Source: Lachnospiraceae bacterium AB2028
Lineage (GTDB): Bacteria > Bacillota > Clostridia > Lachnospirales > Lachnospiraceae
Assembly (NCBI GenBank): GCA_000621425.1
Contig: JHYJ01000009.1
Span: 96,016 to 160,015, forward strand
DNA length: 64,000 bases
Reading direction: 5' to 3'
Below the pieces are notes generated by a model, which did no database searches, was not told the origin of the DNA, and worked only from the letters and a program-made list of their open reading frames with translations. The position numbers and the translations under genes were made by a program. Of the stretch, positions 8,603-17,748 are shown piece by piece (position 1 is the stretch's first letter; each line of letters begins with the position of its first letter).

Positions 8603-9112
8603 ATGAGCGAATTAAAGAAAATTGATGTAACAAAATTTATAGGAAACCCTTTCACTATGTATGATAAGGGATGGGCTGAAATATGTGCGGCAAAGGCTGA
8701 CGGAAGCGTAAATGCCATGACTGCATCATGGGGTGCTGTCGGAACGATCTGGAATAAGCCTACTGTAACCGTTTATATCAGACAGACAAGATTTACAAAA
8801 GAGTTTGTTGATGAAACGGGCCGTTTTTCCGTAAATTTCCTTAATCCGAAGAACTTCAGGGAAACACAGCAGTATCTGGGCAAGGTTTCCGGCCGTGATG
8901 AAGATAAGATCGCAAAAAGCGGACTGAACATCATAAAAGAAAATGACCTTCCCTATTTTGCGGAATCATCACTTGTAATGCTCTGCAAGACACTGTGCAG
9001 GCAGGACATCACCTTAGAGTCCTTAAATGAAGATATCGTGGGTCAGTGGTATGACAATGATTCCATACACACGATGTATATCGCAGAAGTAACAGGACTC
9101 ATGATCCGTTAA
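8603..9112 (+). CDS. Flavin reductase-like FMN-binding split-barrel protein
   Basis: 169 residues. The pattern of an early VNAMTASWGAVGTIWNKPTVTVYIRQTRFTKEF followed by FSVNFL matches the flavin reductase-like/FMN-binding split-barrel family (FMN bound non-covalently, NAD(P)H-dependent reduction of flavin or small substrates). The substrate is unknown. The ATG at 8603 has GGAGG 8 bases upstream; the upstream ATG at 8588 has no site. It is transcribed toward plsC with a 35-base gap. Confidence 0.8.
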   Translation: MSELKKIDVTKFIGNPFTMYDKGWAEICAAKADGSVNAMTASWGAVGTIWNKPTVTVYIRQTRFTKEFVDETGRFSVNFLNPKNFRETQQYLGKVSGRDEDKIAKSGLNIIKENDLPYFAESSLVMLCKTLCRQDITLESLNEDIVGQWYDNDSIHTMYIAEVTGLMIR

Positions 9113-9147
9113 AAATAAGATAATATTACTCTGTAAGGAGAAGTAAA

Positions 9148-9882
9148 ATGATACGCATAGTGATTGCAGGAATATTCATCGCCATATTTTTGATCATTTC
9201 CATTCCCGTGCAGGTGGTTATGTTCCTGTACAGTTTCATTGATAAGGATGGCTGTGACAAGAAGAGCCTGGAGATAGTCAACAAAGCATTCCGTACAGTA
9301 ACAAAGATAGCAGGTGTTAAGGAAACTGTCATAGGGCTTGAAAATGTGCCTAAAGATGAGGCAGTTCTTTATGTGATGAACCACCGCAGCATCTTTGATA
9401 TAGTACTTACCTATGTCAAGGTACCCCGGCCTACCGGTTATATATCAAAGAAGGAGATGAACAAATTCCTGACGCTCAGCACCTGGATGATGTTTCTCCA
9501 CTGTGAATTCTTAGACAGGGGTAACCTGCGCCAGGGAATGAAGGTTATTAAAAGATCCGCTAAGAATATTCAGGACGGCATCTCAATGGCTATATTCCCG
9601 GAGGGAACAAGGAATAAATCTGATGAAGACATGCTGCCTTTTCACAAGGGAAGTTTCAAGATTGCGGAAATGGCAAAATGCAAGATTGTTCCAATAGTCC
9701 TGAACAATACACCGGATATACTTGAAAACCATGTTCCGGCACTAAAACCCGTACATGTGGTAATAGAGTATCTTCCGCCTATCGACGTACCGGCAATGTC
9801 CCGTGAGGAAAGAAAGACTCTTACGGAAAATGTCCGGGCACAGATGATAGAAACTTACAACAAAAACAAGGCTCTTGTATAA
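9148..9882 (+). CDS. plsC: 1-acyl-sn-glycerol-3-phosphate acyltransferase
   Basis: 244 residues. An N-terminal membrane segment (IVIAGIFIAIFLIISIPVQVVMF is hydrophobic) is followed by the acyltransferase motif I NHRSIFD (HX4D catalytic dyad, around residue 79) and motif III FPEGTRNKS (around residue 150). The enzyme makes phosphatidic acid from lysophosphatidic acid at the membrane. GGAG lies 8 bases before the ATG. Length fits the family. Confidence 0.9.
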   Translation: MIRIVIAGIFIAIFLIISIPVQVVMFLYSFIDKDGCDKKSLEIVNKAFRTVTKIAGVKETVIGLENVPKDEAVLYVMNHRSIFDIVLTYVKVPRPTGYISKKEMNKFLTLSTWMMFLHCEFLDRGNLRQGMKVIKRSAKNIQDGISMAIFPEGTRNKSDEDMLPFHKGSFKIAEMAKCKIVPIVLNNTPDILENHVPALKPVHVVIEYLPPIDVPAMSREERKTLTENVRAQMIETYNKNKALV

Positions 9883-9896
9883 GAGCCTTATTTATT
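9868..9896. terminator. Bidirectional terminator at convergent plsC / WYL genes
   Basis: A 9-bp stem AAGGCTCTT / AAGAGCCTT with loop GTAT overlaps the end of plsC and is flanked by A- and T-rich tracts. It can end transcripts from both sides. Confidence 0.75.
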
Positions 9897-9898
9897 AT

Positions 9899-11188
9899 CT
9901 AAACTGTGGGCGCCTTTACATCCTTATAATATCTATATGCGCACTCAAGATTTTCCCGTACATTCAGTGCGGCTTTGAGTGCAATCGTGTTTTTGACATC
10001 AGGTGAAGAAAGTATGATCACGTCCCTGCAGTACTCAGTTGCAAAAAGCACTATTCCGTTGAATGTAGATTTTACCTTTATGACAACCCACTCATCCTTG
10101 GTGCCGGGGTCTATATTGCATGATTCAAGTACATCCTGTCCGGGCTTTCGTGTGGAGAGATTCCGTCCGAATACATCCACTATGGTATTCATCATATTGG
10201 GATTGGATGCATTGACCAGAAGTTGAAAGGTTATAGGTTTACCCGCATACATCACAGGATGCTTACTGCGGTATTCTGATTTGGAGGTGCTTACCTGGTC
10301 GGCTTCCGTACCGGAATAGCCTGAGTATTCCTTGAGCTCGTCTTCCTTTGCATCCACCGGATCTATGGTATCCATACGGTCTATACGGAGATTTTGTACG
10401 TTATCGTGTTCTTTTATTCCTACGATACAGTAATAAAAACCGTTGCTCCATATTATCTTCAGGGGGCGCACTTTTTTTGGCTTTTCATATCCGGCCTTGG
10501 GAACAAGTTTTAAATTTGCATCATAAGTGCAGTAAGTTATTTCGGCTAGCTGCCTGTTTTTTATGATGTGTGCCAGATCGCTTACATGGCTTAGCACAGT
10601 AGTGTCGCTGTCTTTCAATTCCCTGTCTATTGATGTGGGCAGGTATGTAAGGAATTCATTGGATAGTGGTCTTATAGAACCCAGCTTGGCAGAGATTTTC
10701 TTTATATCATCCACAGCAAAAAAATTGTATGTTTCTATGGCATCATACAGAGTCTTTAATTCACTCTCAAGGATTGTAGATTCATAATAGTAGAGCTTGT
10801 TTCTTTCACTGACTTTGGATCCTTTTTTGTCTTTTTCAGTTATGTCCGATACATTTACGTACTCTATGGTGCCGTCTTTTTTAGTGGTGGCTACTACGCA
10901 GCGCAAATAGAATCCGGCGTTGAAAGTATCGCTGATATCTTCGGGCTCTGTCAGCTCATAAATGTCGTTTCTTCTGAACAGGTCTAAATAGTTATCATCC
11001 ATCAGTGCGGACAGCATTTTGCTCACTGTAGTATGTGCAATGGGAGTTCTGTTAAAAGGAATATAAAAAGTTTCGTTAAGTTTGTCGGTGATCTGCTGTA
11101 GGGTAAGCGGGTTATTTCGATCACTGTAATTTTTCAGCGTGAGTATCAGATAAAGTATATTGTTTCTTGATGATTCTGTTTTGGGCAT
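9899..11188 (-). CDS. WYL-domain transcriptional regulator
   Basis: 429 residues. The N-terminus has helical features of a winged helix (LTLQQITDKLNETF...TTVSKMLSALMDDNYLDLFRRNDIYEL, residues ~25-80). The WYL-type core follows around 225-275 (YCTYDANLKLVPKAGYEKPKK...WSNGFYYCIVGI...NLRIDRMDTI) and then a C-terminal extension. WYL regulators commonly control defence or stress loci and bind palindromic DNA. The ATG at 11188 is preceded by AAAGGTGAG. It is divergent from the AAA+/VWA operon and a 20-bp palindrome lies between them, so it is the likely regulator of that operon and of itself. Confidence 0.85.
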   Translation of the reverse strand: MPKTESSRNNILYLILTLKNYSDRNNPLTLQQITDKLNETFYIPFNRTPIAHTTVSKMLSALMDDNYLDLFRRNDIYELTEPEDISDTFNAGFYLRCVVATTKKDGTIEYVNVSDITEKDKKGSKVSERNKLYYYESTILESELKTLYDAIETYNFFAVDDIKKISAKLGSIRPLSNEFLTYLPTSIDRELKDSDTTVLSHVSDLAHIIKNRQLAEITYCTYDANLKLVPKAGYEKPKKVRPLKIIWSNGFYYCIVGIKEHDNVQNLRIDRMDTIDPVDAKEDELKEYSGYSGTEADQVSTSKSEYRSKHPVMYAGKPITFQLLVNASNPNMMNTIVDVFGRNLSTRKPGQDVLESCNIDPGTKDEWVVIKVKSTFNGIVLFATEYCRDVIILSSPDVKNTIALKAALNVRENLECAYRYYKDVKAPTV

Positions 11189-11256
11189 TTCTCACCTTTC
11201 TGCCACATCTATGGCTGCTTTGTGAAAGAAATCGTGTATTTATCTATAGTGGAGAT

Positions 11257-11276
11257 GATGTGCAATATTGCACATC
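11257..11276. promoter_or_regulatory. 20-bp perfect palindrome, probable operator
   Basis: GATGTGCAATATTGCACATC is a perfect 20-bp palindrome in the divergent region between the WYL regulator (start 11188) and the operon starting at 11430. Its central 16 bases recur exactly at 20822-20837, also between divergent genes. A TTGCAC at each half could serve as a -35 box in either direction, which would make binding repressive, but I could not place firm -10 boxes. Confidence 0.75.
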
Positions 11277-11429
11277 ACCTTATTATATCATTTTTTCAGA
11301 AACGGAGCGGAAGAGATCAATTTGGATAAAATGGGACAAATTCGTCCTGATTCATCAATGGTTTCTCTGGTATTGTGATGATATAGACAGTGTGAGAACG
11401 GTAATAGAAGAATGAAAGGGAACGATGAT

Positions 11430-12857
11430 ATGGCTATAAGTAAGGAGCTAATAAACCTAAAAAATGGGGAGTCGGCTGTGATTTCTCCAGAAATAGAAGA
11501 GAAACTTCGTGAGATAAAAAGACATCCGGAAGCCTATAACGTAGGGAAGACTCTTAACGGGCTTAAGCAGAAAAAGGCAGCCGGTAAGCCCTGCCCGAAG
11601 GACCTTATATGGGTTGCTGAAAAAAAGGGTCGTGACTATTTTTGCGGTGAAATAATGGAGGAAGTTTCCATATGCTGTATGACACCGATGGTATTTGCAG
11701 TTCTGACTGATCCTGAGGGACTGATTCCCTGGATGCTTAAGACTATTAAGGACAGGTCAGTAGAGGACTTTGATGCGCCGGTTTTCTATAGGATTAGTGA
11801 AGATTCTTCTGATGTTTGCGCAGCTGACATTTTTGCGTCTGCTGATGATGGGGAATCCTCATCACACAAAAAGGATTCATCAGAAGGGGGGGTGATATTT
11901 GAACAGATCCCCTGTTTGGTTGATCCCTGTGCAGCCATATTAGGTGCTTATTTTGCGGACCAGAATAATGAAATTACGCTCTGGTATTCACTGTTGAAAG
12001 CATATGGAAAGGGTAGGTCAAAGAATTGGTTATCCATTTTGCCAATAGTGCAGGAGCTTTCGGGGAACTTTTCCTTCTATCTGCGTTTTCCGGTTCTGTC
12101 AGCACGTGCTGATACAGGAAAGATGGTGGATCTTTTGCTTTATATTAAAAGGCGTGACAGCAACGTGTATGCGGAAATGATGTCTCCATATGTTTACCTG
12201 TCGGTTCTGATATGCGGTCTCGATGCCTGCGATGATAGGACAGCTTTCATAGCTAGTATGAAAAAGCTGTATCTTGAGGAATTTGGTGTCGAGAACCTGT
12301 TTTGGGATATCATGCTGAAAAAAAGGGCATGTCAGAATAATGATATGTTCATGAGCAACCCTTTTGGATACCATGATCAGAATCTAACATACTCCGAAAT
12401 GTGGAAAAGGATCACCGGGCGTCAGCTTATCCTGGATGCAGATGAGCTGGACTTGACCGGTATGTATCAGAACTATGATGATCCCTTAGGTCAGATGCCT
12501 CCTTTTGGAGTTTCTAATTACGAGCAGGTGACTGATGACGGGAGGCTCACGGGTTTCCTTCTTATGGACCTGATCAGAAATTCAGATATGGCAGTATATG
12601 GAAAACACTCAAGAAAAGCCGTGTTTGATGTTGAACATATACTAAAGGAGGGAACGGAAGAATTGGTATTGATGGCGCTTAGGAAAGACTTTATCCGAAA
12701 GGACGATATGGATGAGTGCTTTAGGTACATAAAGGAAATAGGAAGATGTGGCATAGCACCGGCGCTGGTGCTTAAGCAGAATGACGAGTGGCCTGCATAT
12801 GGGGAAGGCGGCAGGGGGGAAAAGCCTGCAAGAAGACGGAGGAAATGTCATGATTAA
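11430..12857 (+). CDS. Unrecognised 475-aa protein, first gene of AAA+/VWA operon
   Basis: I do not recognise a family. No membrane segments or signal peptide are evident. The start at 11430 (MAISKELINL) has AAGGG 9 bases upstream; the ATG at 11412 lacks a site. Residues ~145-165 form an acidic, serine-rich linker (ADDGESSSHKKDSSEGG). The C-terminal segment (FIRKDDMDECFRYIKEI then APALVLKQ, residues ~425-456) resembles the end of the 140-aa protein at 16036-16458, suggesting a shared helical module. The tail is basic (RGEKPARRRRK). It overlaps the next gene by 8 bases, so translation is probably coupled. Confidence 0.75.
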   Translation: MAISKELINLKNGESAVISPEIEEKLREIKRHPEAYNVGKTLNGLKQKKAAGKPCPKDLIWVAEKKGRDYFCGEIMEEVSICCMTPMVFAVLTDPEGLIPWMLKTIKDRSVEDFDAPVFYRISEDSSDVCAADIFASADDGESSSHKKDSSEGGVIFEQIPCLVDPCAAILGAYFADQNNEITLWYSLLKAYGKGRSKNWLSILPIVQELSGNFSFYLRFPVLSARADTGKMVDLLLYIKRRDSNVYAEMMSPYVYLSVLICGLDACDDRTAFIASMKKLYLEEFGVENLFWDIMLKKRACQNNDMFMSNPFGYHDQNLTYSEMWKRITGRQLILDADELDLTGMYQNYDDPLGQMPPFGVSNYEQVTDDGRLTGFLLMDLIRNSDMAVYGKHSRKAVFDVEHILKEGTEELVLMALRKDFIRKDDMDECFRYIKEIGRCGIAPALVLKQNDEWPAYGEGGRGEKPARRRRKCHD

Positions 12858-14292
12858 AAGGCGATATCGTAAGGAACTGACACCTCTTAAATCGAGGAAT
12901 GGTGCTGTCCGGGATGCAAGGGAAAAGATAGAAGGCGTAAAGCGCCGGATAAAGCGAAATTATCCTGCGCTTGTGGAAGCTGTTAATTACCAGGAACCGG
13001 CAGCTGTGGAAGAGGATATAAAAGGGTTATGCACTGACGGAAAGCGGCTGTTTTTTAATCCTAAAGACGTGTTGGAAAGAACGGATGAAGGAATGCTGTA
13101 TTTTCAGATACTGCATATCATATTTCATGGTCTTTTAGGCCATTTTGAAAAAGGCTCGGCCTATGACCACAGGGCACTATCCTGGGATGTAATGGACCTG
13201 CAGGTGATGCGGGCGTTTAATGAATCCGGAATATCAACTGCTGACATGGAGCGTTATGACAATATTTTTTACGGATTTCCTGATGTAAGGGGAATGTTTG
13301 CTGATGAAAGCGGCTTTTCCCTGTACTACAAAGCAGTAAAGGATCCGACGGTTCAGATAAACATAAAGCGGAAGATAAAGAATATAAAAAGGAATATTCC
13401 GTTGGCAGGATTAGATGATCATACCACATGGGCTTTGCCAAGACTGGAGCTGAAGGTTCAGCAATTGCCGACTGCAGGATTAAACGGAAATAAAAATGGA
13501 GCCGGCGGCTGGAACCAGATAGTGATTTCACTTACAGGGGCAGGGATTAATGGCATTATGGGCTTAAGTCCCGGCGATTTAGAGAAAGCCATTGCAAGGG
13601 CCATAAGAAATTCCGGTATGAAATGCTGGGGCAAGGGTTCAGGAGGCCAGGCCGGAGAAGAGGTCATGGCGGATGATGAAGCGCTTATGGATTACAGGGA
13701 GCTCATAAAGGAAGCTGTGTCCAAGACGGAAGTCTGTAGGGAGTCTGAGGAACTGGATCCTGCACTTTATGAGTACGGACTTGAGCTGTATGGGGATGTA
13801 CCTATCATAGAGCCGCTGGAACAGAAATACGAAAGCAGGATTTCGTCAGTAGTGATAGCCATAGATACCAGCGGTTCGTGTATGGACAGGCTAAAGGATT
13901 TCTGGACTGAAACCCTGGAGATCTTCCGGGAGATATCCACGCAGGCTTCCATAGACAGGCTCCATTATCTGGAATGTGATGCGGATATCAACGAGGAAAA
14001 AGAGTATACGTCCGTAGAAGAGCTGGGCTTGTCCGGAAATAGGTACCACAGTTTCAAAGGCTATGGCGGGACAAGCTTTGTCCCGGTATTTGAGAAAGCC
14101 CGGGAGTATGAAGAAGGTGGGGAAAAGATCGATTTCATGGTCTATTTTACCGATGGCGAGGGGGATTATCCTTTCGGTGATCCAGGCTTTCCGGTGTACT
14201 TTGTTTTTTCGGATAAAGAGGATGTGGAAAATACAGACAGCTACAGGCCGGAGTGGATAAGGACGATGGTGCTGGACAGCGCAGGAAGATAA
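12850..14292 (+). CDS. DUF2201-like putative metallopeptidase / VWA-domain protein
   Basis: 480 residues. The N-terminal domain (to ~250) resembles DUF2201 putative metallopeptidases: FNPKDVLERTDEGMLYFQIL then HIIFHGLLGHF around residues 88-98, where the usual HExxH glutamate is isoleucine, so catalysis is doubtful. The C-terminal VWA-like domain has the MIDAS-type DTSGS at ~338 followed by GGTSFVPVF and YFTDGEGDYP. VWA proteins act as adaptors that bind metal ions and work with MoxR AAA+ ATPases. GGAGG lies 7 bases before the ATG. It sits between an unknown protein and two AAA+ ATPases in one operon. Confidence 0.8.
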   Translation: MIKRRYRKELTPLKSRNGAVRDAREKIEGVKRRIKRNYPALVEAVNYQEPAAVEEDIKGLCTDGKRLFFNPKDVLERTDEGMLYFQILHIIFHGLLGHFEKGSAYDHRALSWDVMDLQVMRAFNESGISTADMERYDNIFYGFPDVRGMFADESGFSLYYKAVKDPTVQINIKRKIKNIKRNIPLAGLDDHTTWALPRLELKVQQLPTAGLNGNKNGAGGWNQIVISLTGAGINGIMGLSPGDLEKAIARAIRNSGMKCWGKGSGGQAGEEVMADDEALMDYRELIKEAVSKTEVCRESEELDPALYEYGLELYGDVPIIEPLEQKYESRISSVVIAIDTSGSCMDRLKDFWTETLEIFREISTQASIDRLHYLECDADINEEKEYTSVEELGLSGNRYHSFKGYGGTSFVPVFEKAREYEEGGEKIDFMVYFTDGEGDYPFGDPGFPVYFVFSDKEDVENTDSYRPEWIRTMVLDSAGR

Positions 14293-14306
14293 AGGAGGAA
14301 AGAAAA

Positions 14307-16046
14307 ATGTTTGATCTATATAAGGATTTTTACACAGGCAGGATACCCTATCTAAAGCCGGAGAACAGGTTTTTCGGGGGATACAGTGCGGAGCGGATAG
14401 TGCTTAAGAACGGCAATCAGTCCTCGTACTTTGATGCCTATTCTAAGCCGGTCGAGGAGTGCATAGTAAGGTATAGGAAGAGGAATGACGGGCAGACCTA
14501 TGATCCTGATGTACTTAATATGCGGGTTATCCTTGTCAGCAACGATGTTAACAGGGTGCGCAAGTCTGCCATGTGTCTTGCAGATGGTGTAGAGACAGGC
14601 ACATATGATGAAGAGGATGATTTTGGATATGATGACGAGGATATGGATTCACTCAGCGATATCGTAGAGATTGAATTAGGCCGTGACCTGGCTGATGAGA
14701 GAGTGGCAGGAAATCCATACATCATCAAGACACAGACAGTGCTTGCCGGTGCGGAAGAATTCAAGGTCGGCGGGGTTCTCTTCAGGGGACTTGAGACAGG
14801 AAAACTTGCAGACCAGTGTGCAGCAATATCAGGCGTTCATAAGCAGAATGTTTTTGTGGGAATAAGTGCTGCTATGGTGGGAGTGCCTGAGATCCAGAGG
14901 CTTGTACTGGAAAGAGGCTTTGATATGGTGCGGCTTCCGGATGTGGACAGTGCATATTATAAAAAGATATCCGACGAGCTTATAAACTACGGAGGAGTAC
15001 CCTTTGAGAGTGATGCGCTGAAGGAGACTGTAATCGGCTCTGTCATAAAGAAATGCGGAAGACATATCAGCGAGGAACAGATAAGCAGGGCCCTGTCTGA
15101 AGCACGCCTTAAAATGGACAGCGGAGATGAAGTTTTTAAAGCCTGCCATTTCCCGGAGTATGTAAATACGGCTTCATACAATGCTTATGAGAAATTAAGT
15201 AAGATGACGGGGCTTGATAATCTCAAAGCTGCCGTCAAGGAATACATAGCAGTGAAGAAAGAAGCAAAGAATAATCCTAAGGCAGAGCCTGAATGCAGGC
15301 ATATGATTTTTGAAGGAAATCCCGGCGGCGGAAAGACCATGGGTGCAGGAATCTTTTCAGAGATTATGGCTGCGGAAGGGATTTCTAACGGAACGTTCGT
15401 TGTTGCTTCGAGAAAAGACATCATAGGCGAGTATGTGGGGCATACTGCGCCGAAGGTTGAGAAGCTATTCAGGGAGGCTTCAGGGGGAGTGCTGTTTGTG
15501 GATGAGGCAGGGTTCTTTCTGGATGATGGCAGCGGCGGATTCGTGAAGGAAGCGATAAAGGAGTTTGTCAGGTACATGGAGCTTTGCAGGGATGTTACGG
15601 TTATTTTTGCAATGTATCCCGGAGAAACAAAGAGATTCCTTGGACTTGATCAGGGCCTATCATCAAGGATCTCTTCAACGGTCAGGTTTGATGACTATTC
15701 GGAGAAGGAACTGGCCGCTATATTCAAGGGAATGCTTGAAGATAAGGGTTATGTGGTTCCTGCAGCGATTTCCAAGAACGCCGGAACGTTCTTAATGAAG
15801 CTGAAAGCCGAGAAAAACGGACGTTTCGGAAATGCCAGGGAAGCAAGGAGGCTGGCTGATATGGTGATTATGGCTGTTTCACTAAGGCACGAAAAAGAGT
15901 CAGCAGAAAAATGGGATGGCTGTATAAAGAATTCGGATCTGCGCGAAGCAATCAAAAAGATGGAGAAAGAGACAGCTACAAGCAAAACGGTAGACTATGG
16001 TTTTTCAAATTATAAACCGGCAGGGAGGTGCGCTAATGCTTTTTGA
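14307..16046 (+). CDS. CbxX/CfqX-type AAA+ ATPase with unknown N-terminal region
   Basis: 579 residues. The first ~290 residues are not recognised and include a very acidic stretch (YDEEDDFGYDDEDMDSLSD, ~100-118). The C-terminal AAA+ domain has Walker A GNPGGGKT (~338-345), a pore-loop-like GEYVGHTAPK, Walker B GVLFVDEAG (~394-402), an arginine-finger region GLSSRI and a sensor-2 segment FGNAREARRL. This order and spacing is typical of the CbbX/SpoVK/EccA group of remodelling ATPases. The start follows AAGGAGG. It overlaps the next gene by 11 bases. Its substrate is unknown. Confidence 0.85.
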   Translation: MFDLYKDFYTGRIPYLKPENRFFGGYSAERIVLKNGNQSSYFDAYSKPVEECIVRYRKRNDGQTYDPDVLNMRVILVSNDVNRVRKSAMCLADGVETGTYDEEDDFGYDDEDMDSLSDIVEIELGRDLADERVAGNPYIIKTQTVLAGAEEFKVGGVLFRGLETGKLADQCAAISGVHKQNVFVGISAAMVGVPEIQRLVLERGFDMVRLPDVDSAYYKKISDELINYGGVPFESDALKETVIGSVIKKCGRHISEEQISRALSEARLKMDSGDEVFKACHFPEYVNTASYNAYEKLSKMTGLDNLKAAVKEYIAVKKEAKNNPKAEPECRHMIFEGNPGGGKTMGAGIFSEIMAAEGISNGTFVVASRKDIIGEYVGHTAPKVEKLFREASGGVLFVDEAGFFLDDGSGGFVKEAIKEFVRYMELCRDVTVIFAMYPGETKRFLGLDQGLSSRISSTVRFDDYSEKELAAIFKGMLEDKGYVVPAAISKNAGTFLMKLKAEKNGRFGNAREARRLADMVIMAVSLRHEKESAEKWDGCIKNSDLREAIKKMEKETATSKTVDYGFSNYKPAGRCANAF

Positions 16047-16458
16047 GGATGCTAATGAATTAACATTTGAGGGAGTGCTGTCAACAGTAACGGACGAAGA
16101 TGACAGTGGCCGTGTATTTGTAGATATAGATGACAAGGGTAACTACGGTTTCATACTGGCTTATTTCTATGATTCCCAATGTTTCTCTGATATGGAAGAG
16201 TTTTTTGGCCGTATCGATTATTTCAAGTCATCAGGCAAGGTACGGAAGGATAAGCTTATGGAGAAAATGCTGGATATCTGTGCAGAAAGGGATGACAGGA
16301 ATGCTGAGATACGCTTCTTTAAAGATTTGTTGGCGAAGGGTTTCATAGAAAAAGCGGATACTTCCATGTGCATTAAGAAGATGCGGGCAAAAAAACGCTA
16401 TCAGCTCATTCCTTTGATGGTACTTAAGGATGCAGGCGAGTTTAGTGTAAACAGCTAA
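16036..16458 (+). CDS. Unrecognised 140-aa acidic protein of AAA+/VWA operon
   Basis: 140 residues, not recognised. The ATG at 16036 follows GGGAGG and overlaps the preceding AAA+ gene by 11 bases, implying coupled translation. The N-terminal half is acidic (FEDANELTFEGVLSTVTDED). The C-terminal part (GFIEKADTSMCIKKM ... LIPLMVLKDAGEF) is similar to the C-terminus of the operon's first protein. It may be a small partner or adaptor of the ATPases; this is inference from position only. Confidence 0.7.
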   Translation: MLFEDANELTFEGVLSTVTDEDDSGRVFVDIDDKGNYGFILAYFYDSQCFSDMEEFFGRIDYFKSSGKVRKDKLMEKMLDICAERDDRNAEIRFFKDLLAKGFIEKADTSMCIKKMRAKKRYQLIPLMVLKDAGEFSVNS

Positions 16459-16535
16459 TCACCTTTGTAAGAATGGTTTAACACTGCGGGAAGAATGAGC
16501 GGGGCAGGGAAGATAAAGAATAAGGAGAGAATACA

Positions 16536-17717
16536 ATGGATATGAGATCAGAACAGACAAGCTATAGCGTAGCAGAGGCAAAGAGCGAGATGCTTTCGGG
16601 AATAAGGGCCTATATGTCAAAGGATAAGAAGGGAAAGTATTTTTATGATGTGATAAATAAGCTGCCTTTCTATCTAGAGGGACCTCCCGGAATAGGAAAG
16701 ACTGAGATCGTTCGCCAGATCGCAGATGAGCTGGGGATCGGCTTTGTCAGTTTCTCAATAACACACCATACAAGGAATTCTATGATAGGCCTTCCTGTAA
16801 TAGAAAACCTGGAAAATGGCAGCAAGTATACTGAATATACCATGTCGGAAATAATAGCGGCAGTCCTTCGGGAAAAGGAAAAGGGAGCAAAAGAAGGAAT
16901 ACTTCTTTTGGACGAATTCAACTGTGCATCAGAAACTATCATGCCTGTCATGCTGGCCTTCCTTCAGACCAGGAACATAGGCCTGTATCATCTTCCTGAT
17001 GAATGGGCTATAGTCCTTTGCGGTAATCCGTCTGAATTCAATGATAATGCGAAAAAGTTTTCGGCTGCGATCACCGATAGAGTGAGAAGGCTGGATATTA
17101 TACCTGATACAGAGTGTTTTCTGGAGTATGCGAAGGGAAAGGACTATCATCCAATGGTCCTGAATTATCTGGAGCTTTTCCCGGAGAATCTTTATCTCGT
17201 AAAGAATGACAGGAACCGTAGTGAAACCGTCACCGCAAGGGGTTGGGAGAACCTGTCACACACCATAAAGGCGTATGAGGAATGCGGCATAGCCCTTACC
17301 CTTAAGACTATAATGCAGTTCATAAAATCCTATACCATAGCTTCGGATTTCTGGACATATTACTGGCTTAATAAGAATTCCTTCACAGAGGAACAGATGC
17401 AGCAGGTAATAAACGGAAAGTATACTGATGATCTGGTGGAGAACTTTAAGGGCGGAAAGGTGGAATTCGTAGAGAGTGCACTTGGGATAATAGAAAAGGG
17501 CTTGACGGCAAATATTGCATACGAGACCTCCGGAACTATGTCAAAGAAGATAAGCAACGTGTTTGAATTCCTGGACAAGATTGGAACAGGTGCAAACGGG
17601 CGCGAGAAGTTTTTCTTCTATATCACTGAGACGGATGGCCTGCTGGATGCAGTCCGCAAATCCGGAAATGCCGAGTACCTTGCAGAGGCCAGGAAGATAT
17701 ACGGTCTGACGGCATGA
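16536..17717 (+). CDS. MoxR-type AAA+ ATPase
   Basis: 393 residues. Walker A GPPGIGKTE (~49-57), an insertion HHTRNSMIGLPV, Walker B ILLLDEFNCAS (~122-132), sensor 1 VLCGNPSEFN and an arginine finger ITDRVRRLD match MoxR-like AAA+ ATPases of the helix-2-insert class. These pair with VWA-domain partners to remodel or activate proteins, and the VWA protein is two genes upstream. GGAG lies 8 bases before the ATG. It is the last gene of the operon; a hairpin terminator follows at 17763. Confidence 0.88.
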   Translation: MDMRSEQTSYSVAEAKSEMLSGIRAYMSKDKKGKYFYDVINKLPFYLEGPPGIGKTEIVRQIADELGIGFVSFSITHHTRNSMIGLPVIENLENGSKYTEYTMSEIIAAVLREKEKGAKEGILLLDEFNCASETIMPVMLAFLQTRNIGLYHLPDEWAIVLCGNPSEFNDNAKKFSAAITDRVRRLDIIPDTECFLEYAKGKDYHPMVLNYLELFPENLYLVKNDRNRSETVTARGWENLSHTIKAYEECGIALTLKTIMQFIKSYTIASDFWTYYWLNKNSFTEEQMQQVINGKYTDDLVENFKGGKVEFVESALGIIEKGLTANIAYETSGTMSKKISNVFEFLDKIGTGANGREKFFFYITETDGLLDAVRKSGNAEYLAEARKIYGLTA

Positions 17718-17748
17718 GGAGGGTGCGGAGAAAATACAAAGATAAAGA

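Noticed and set aside
17508..17520. GCAAATATTGC as a third operator copy
   Set aside because: It lies inside the MoxR coding region, has an odd-length centre and lacks the TGTG/CACA ends.
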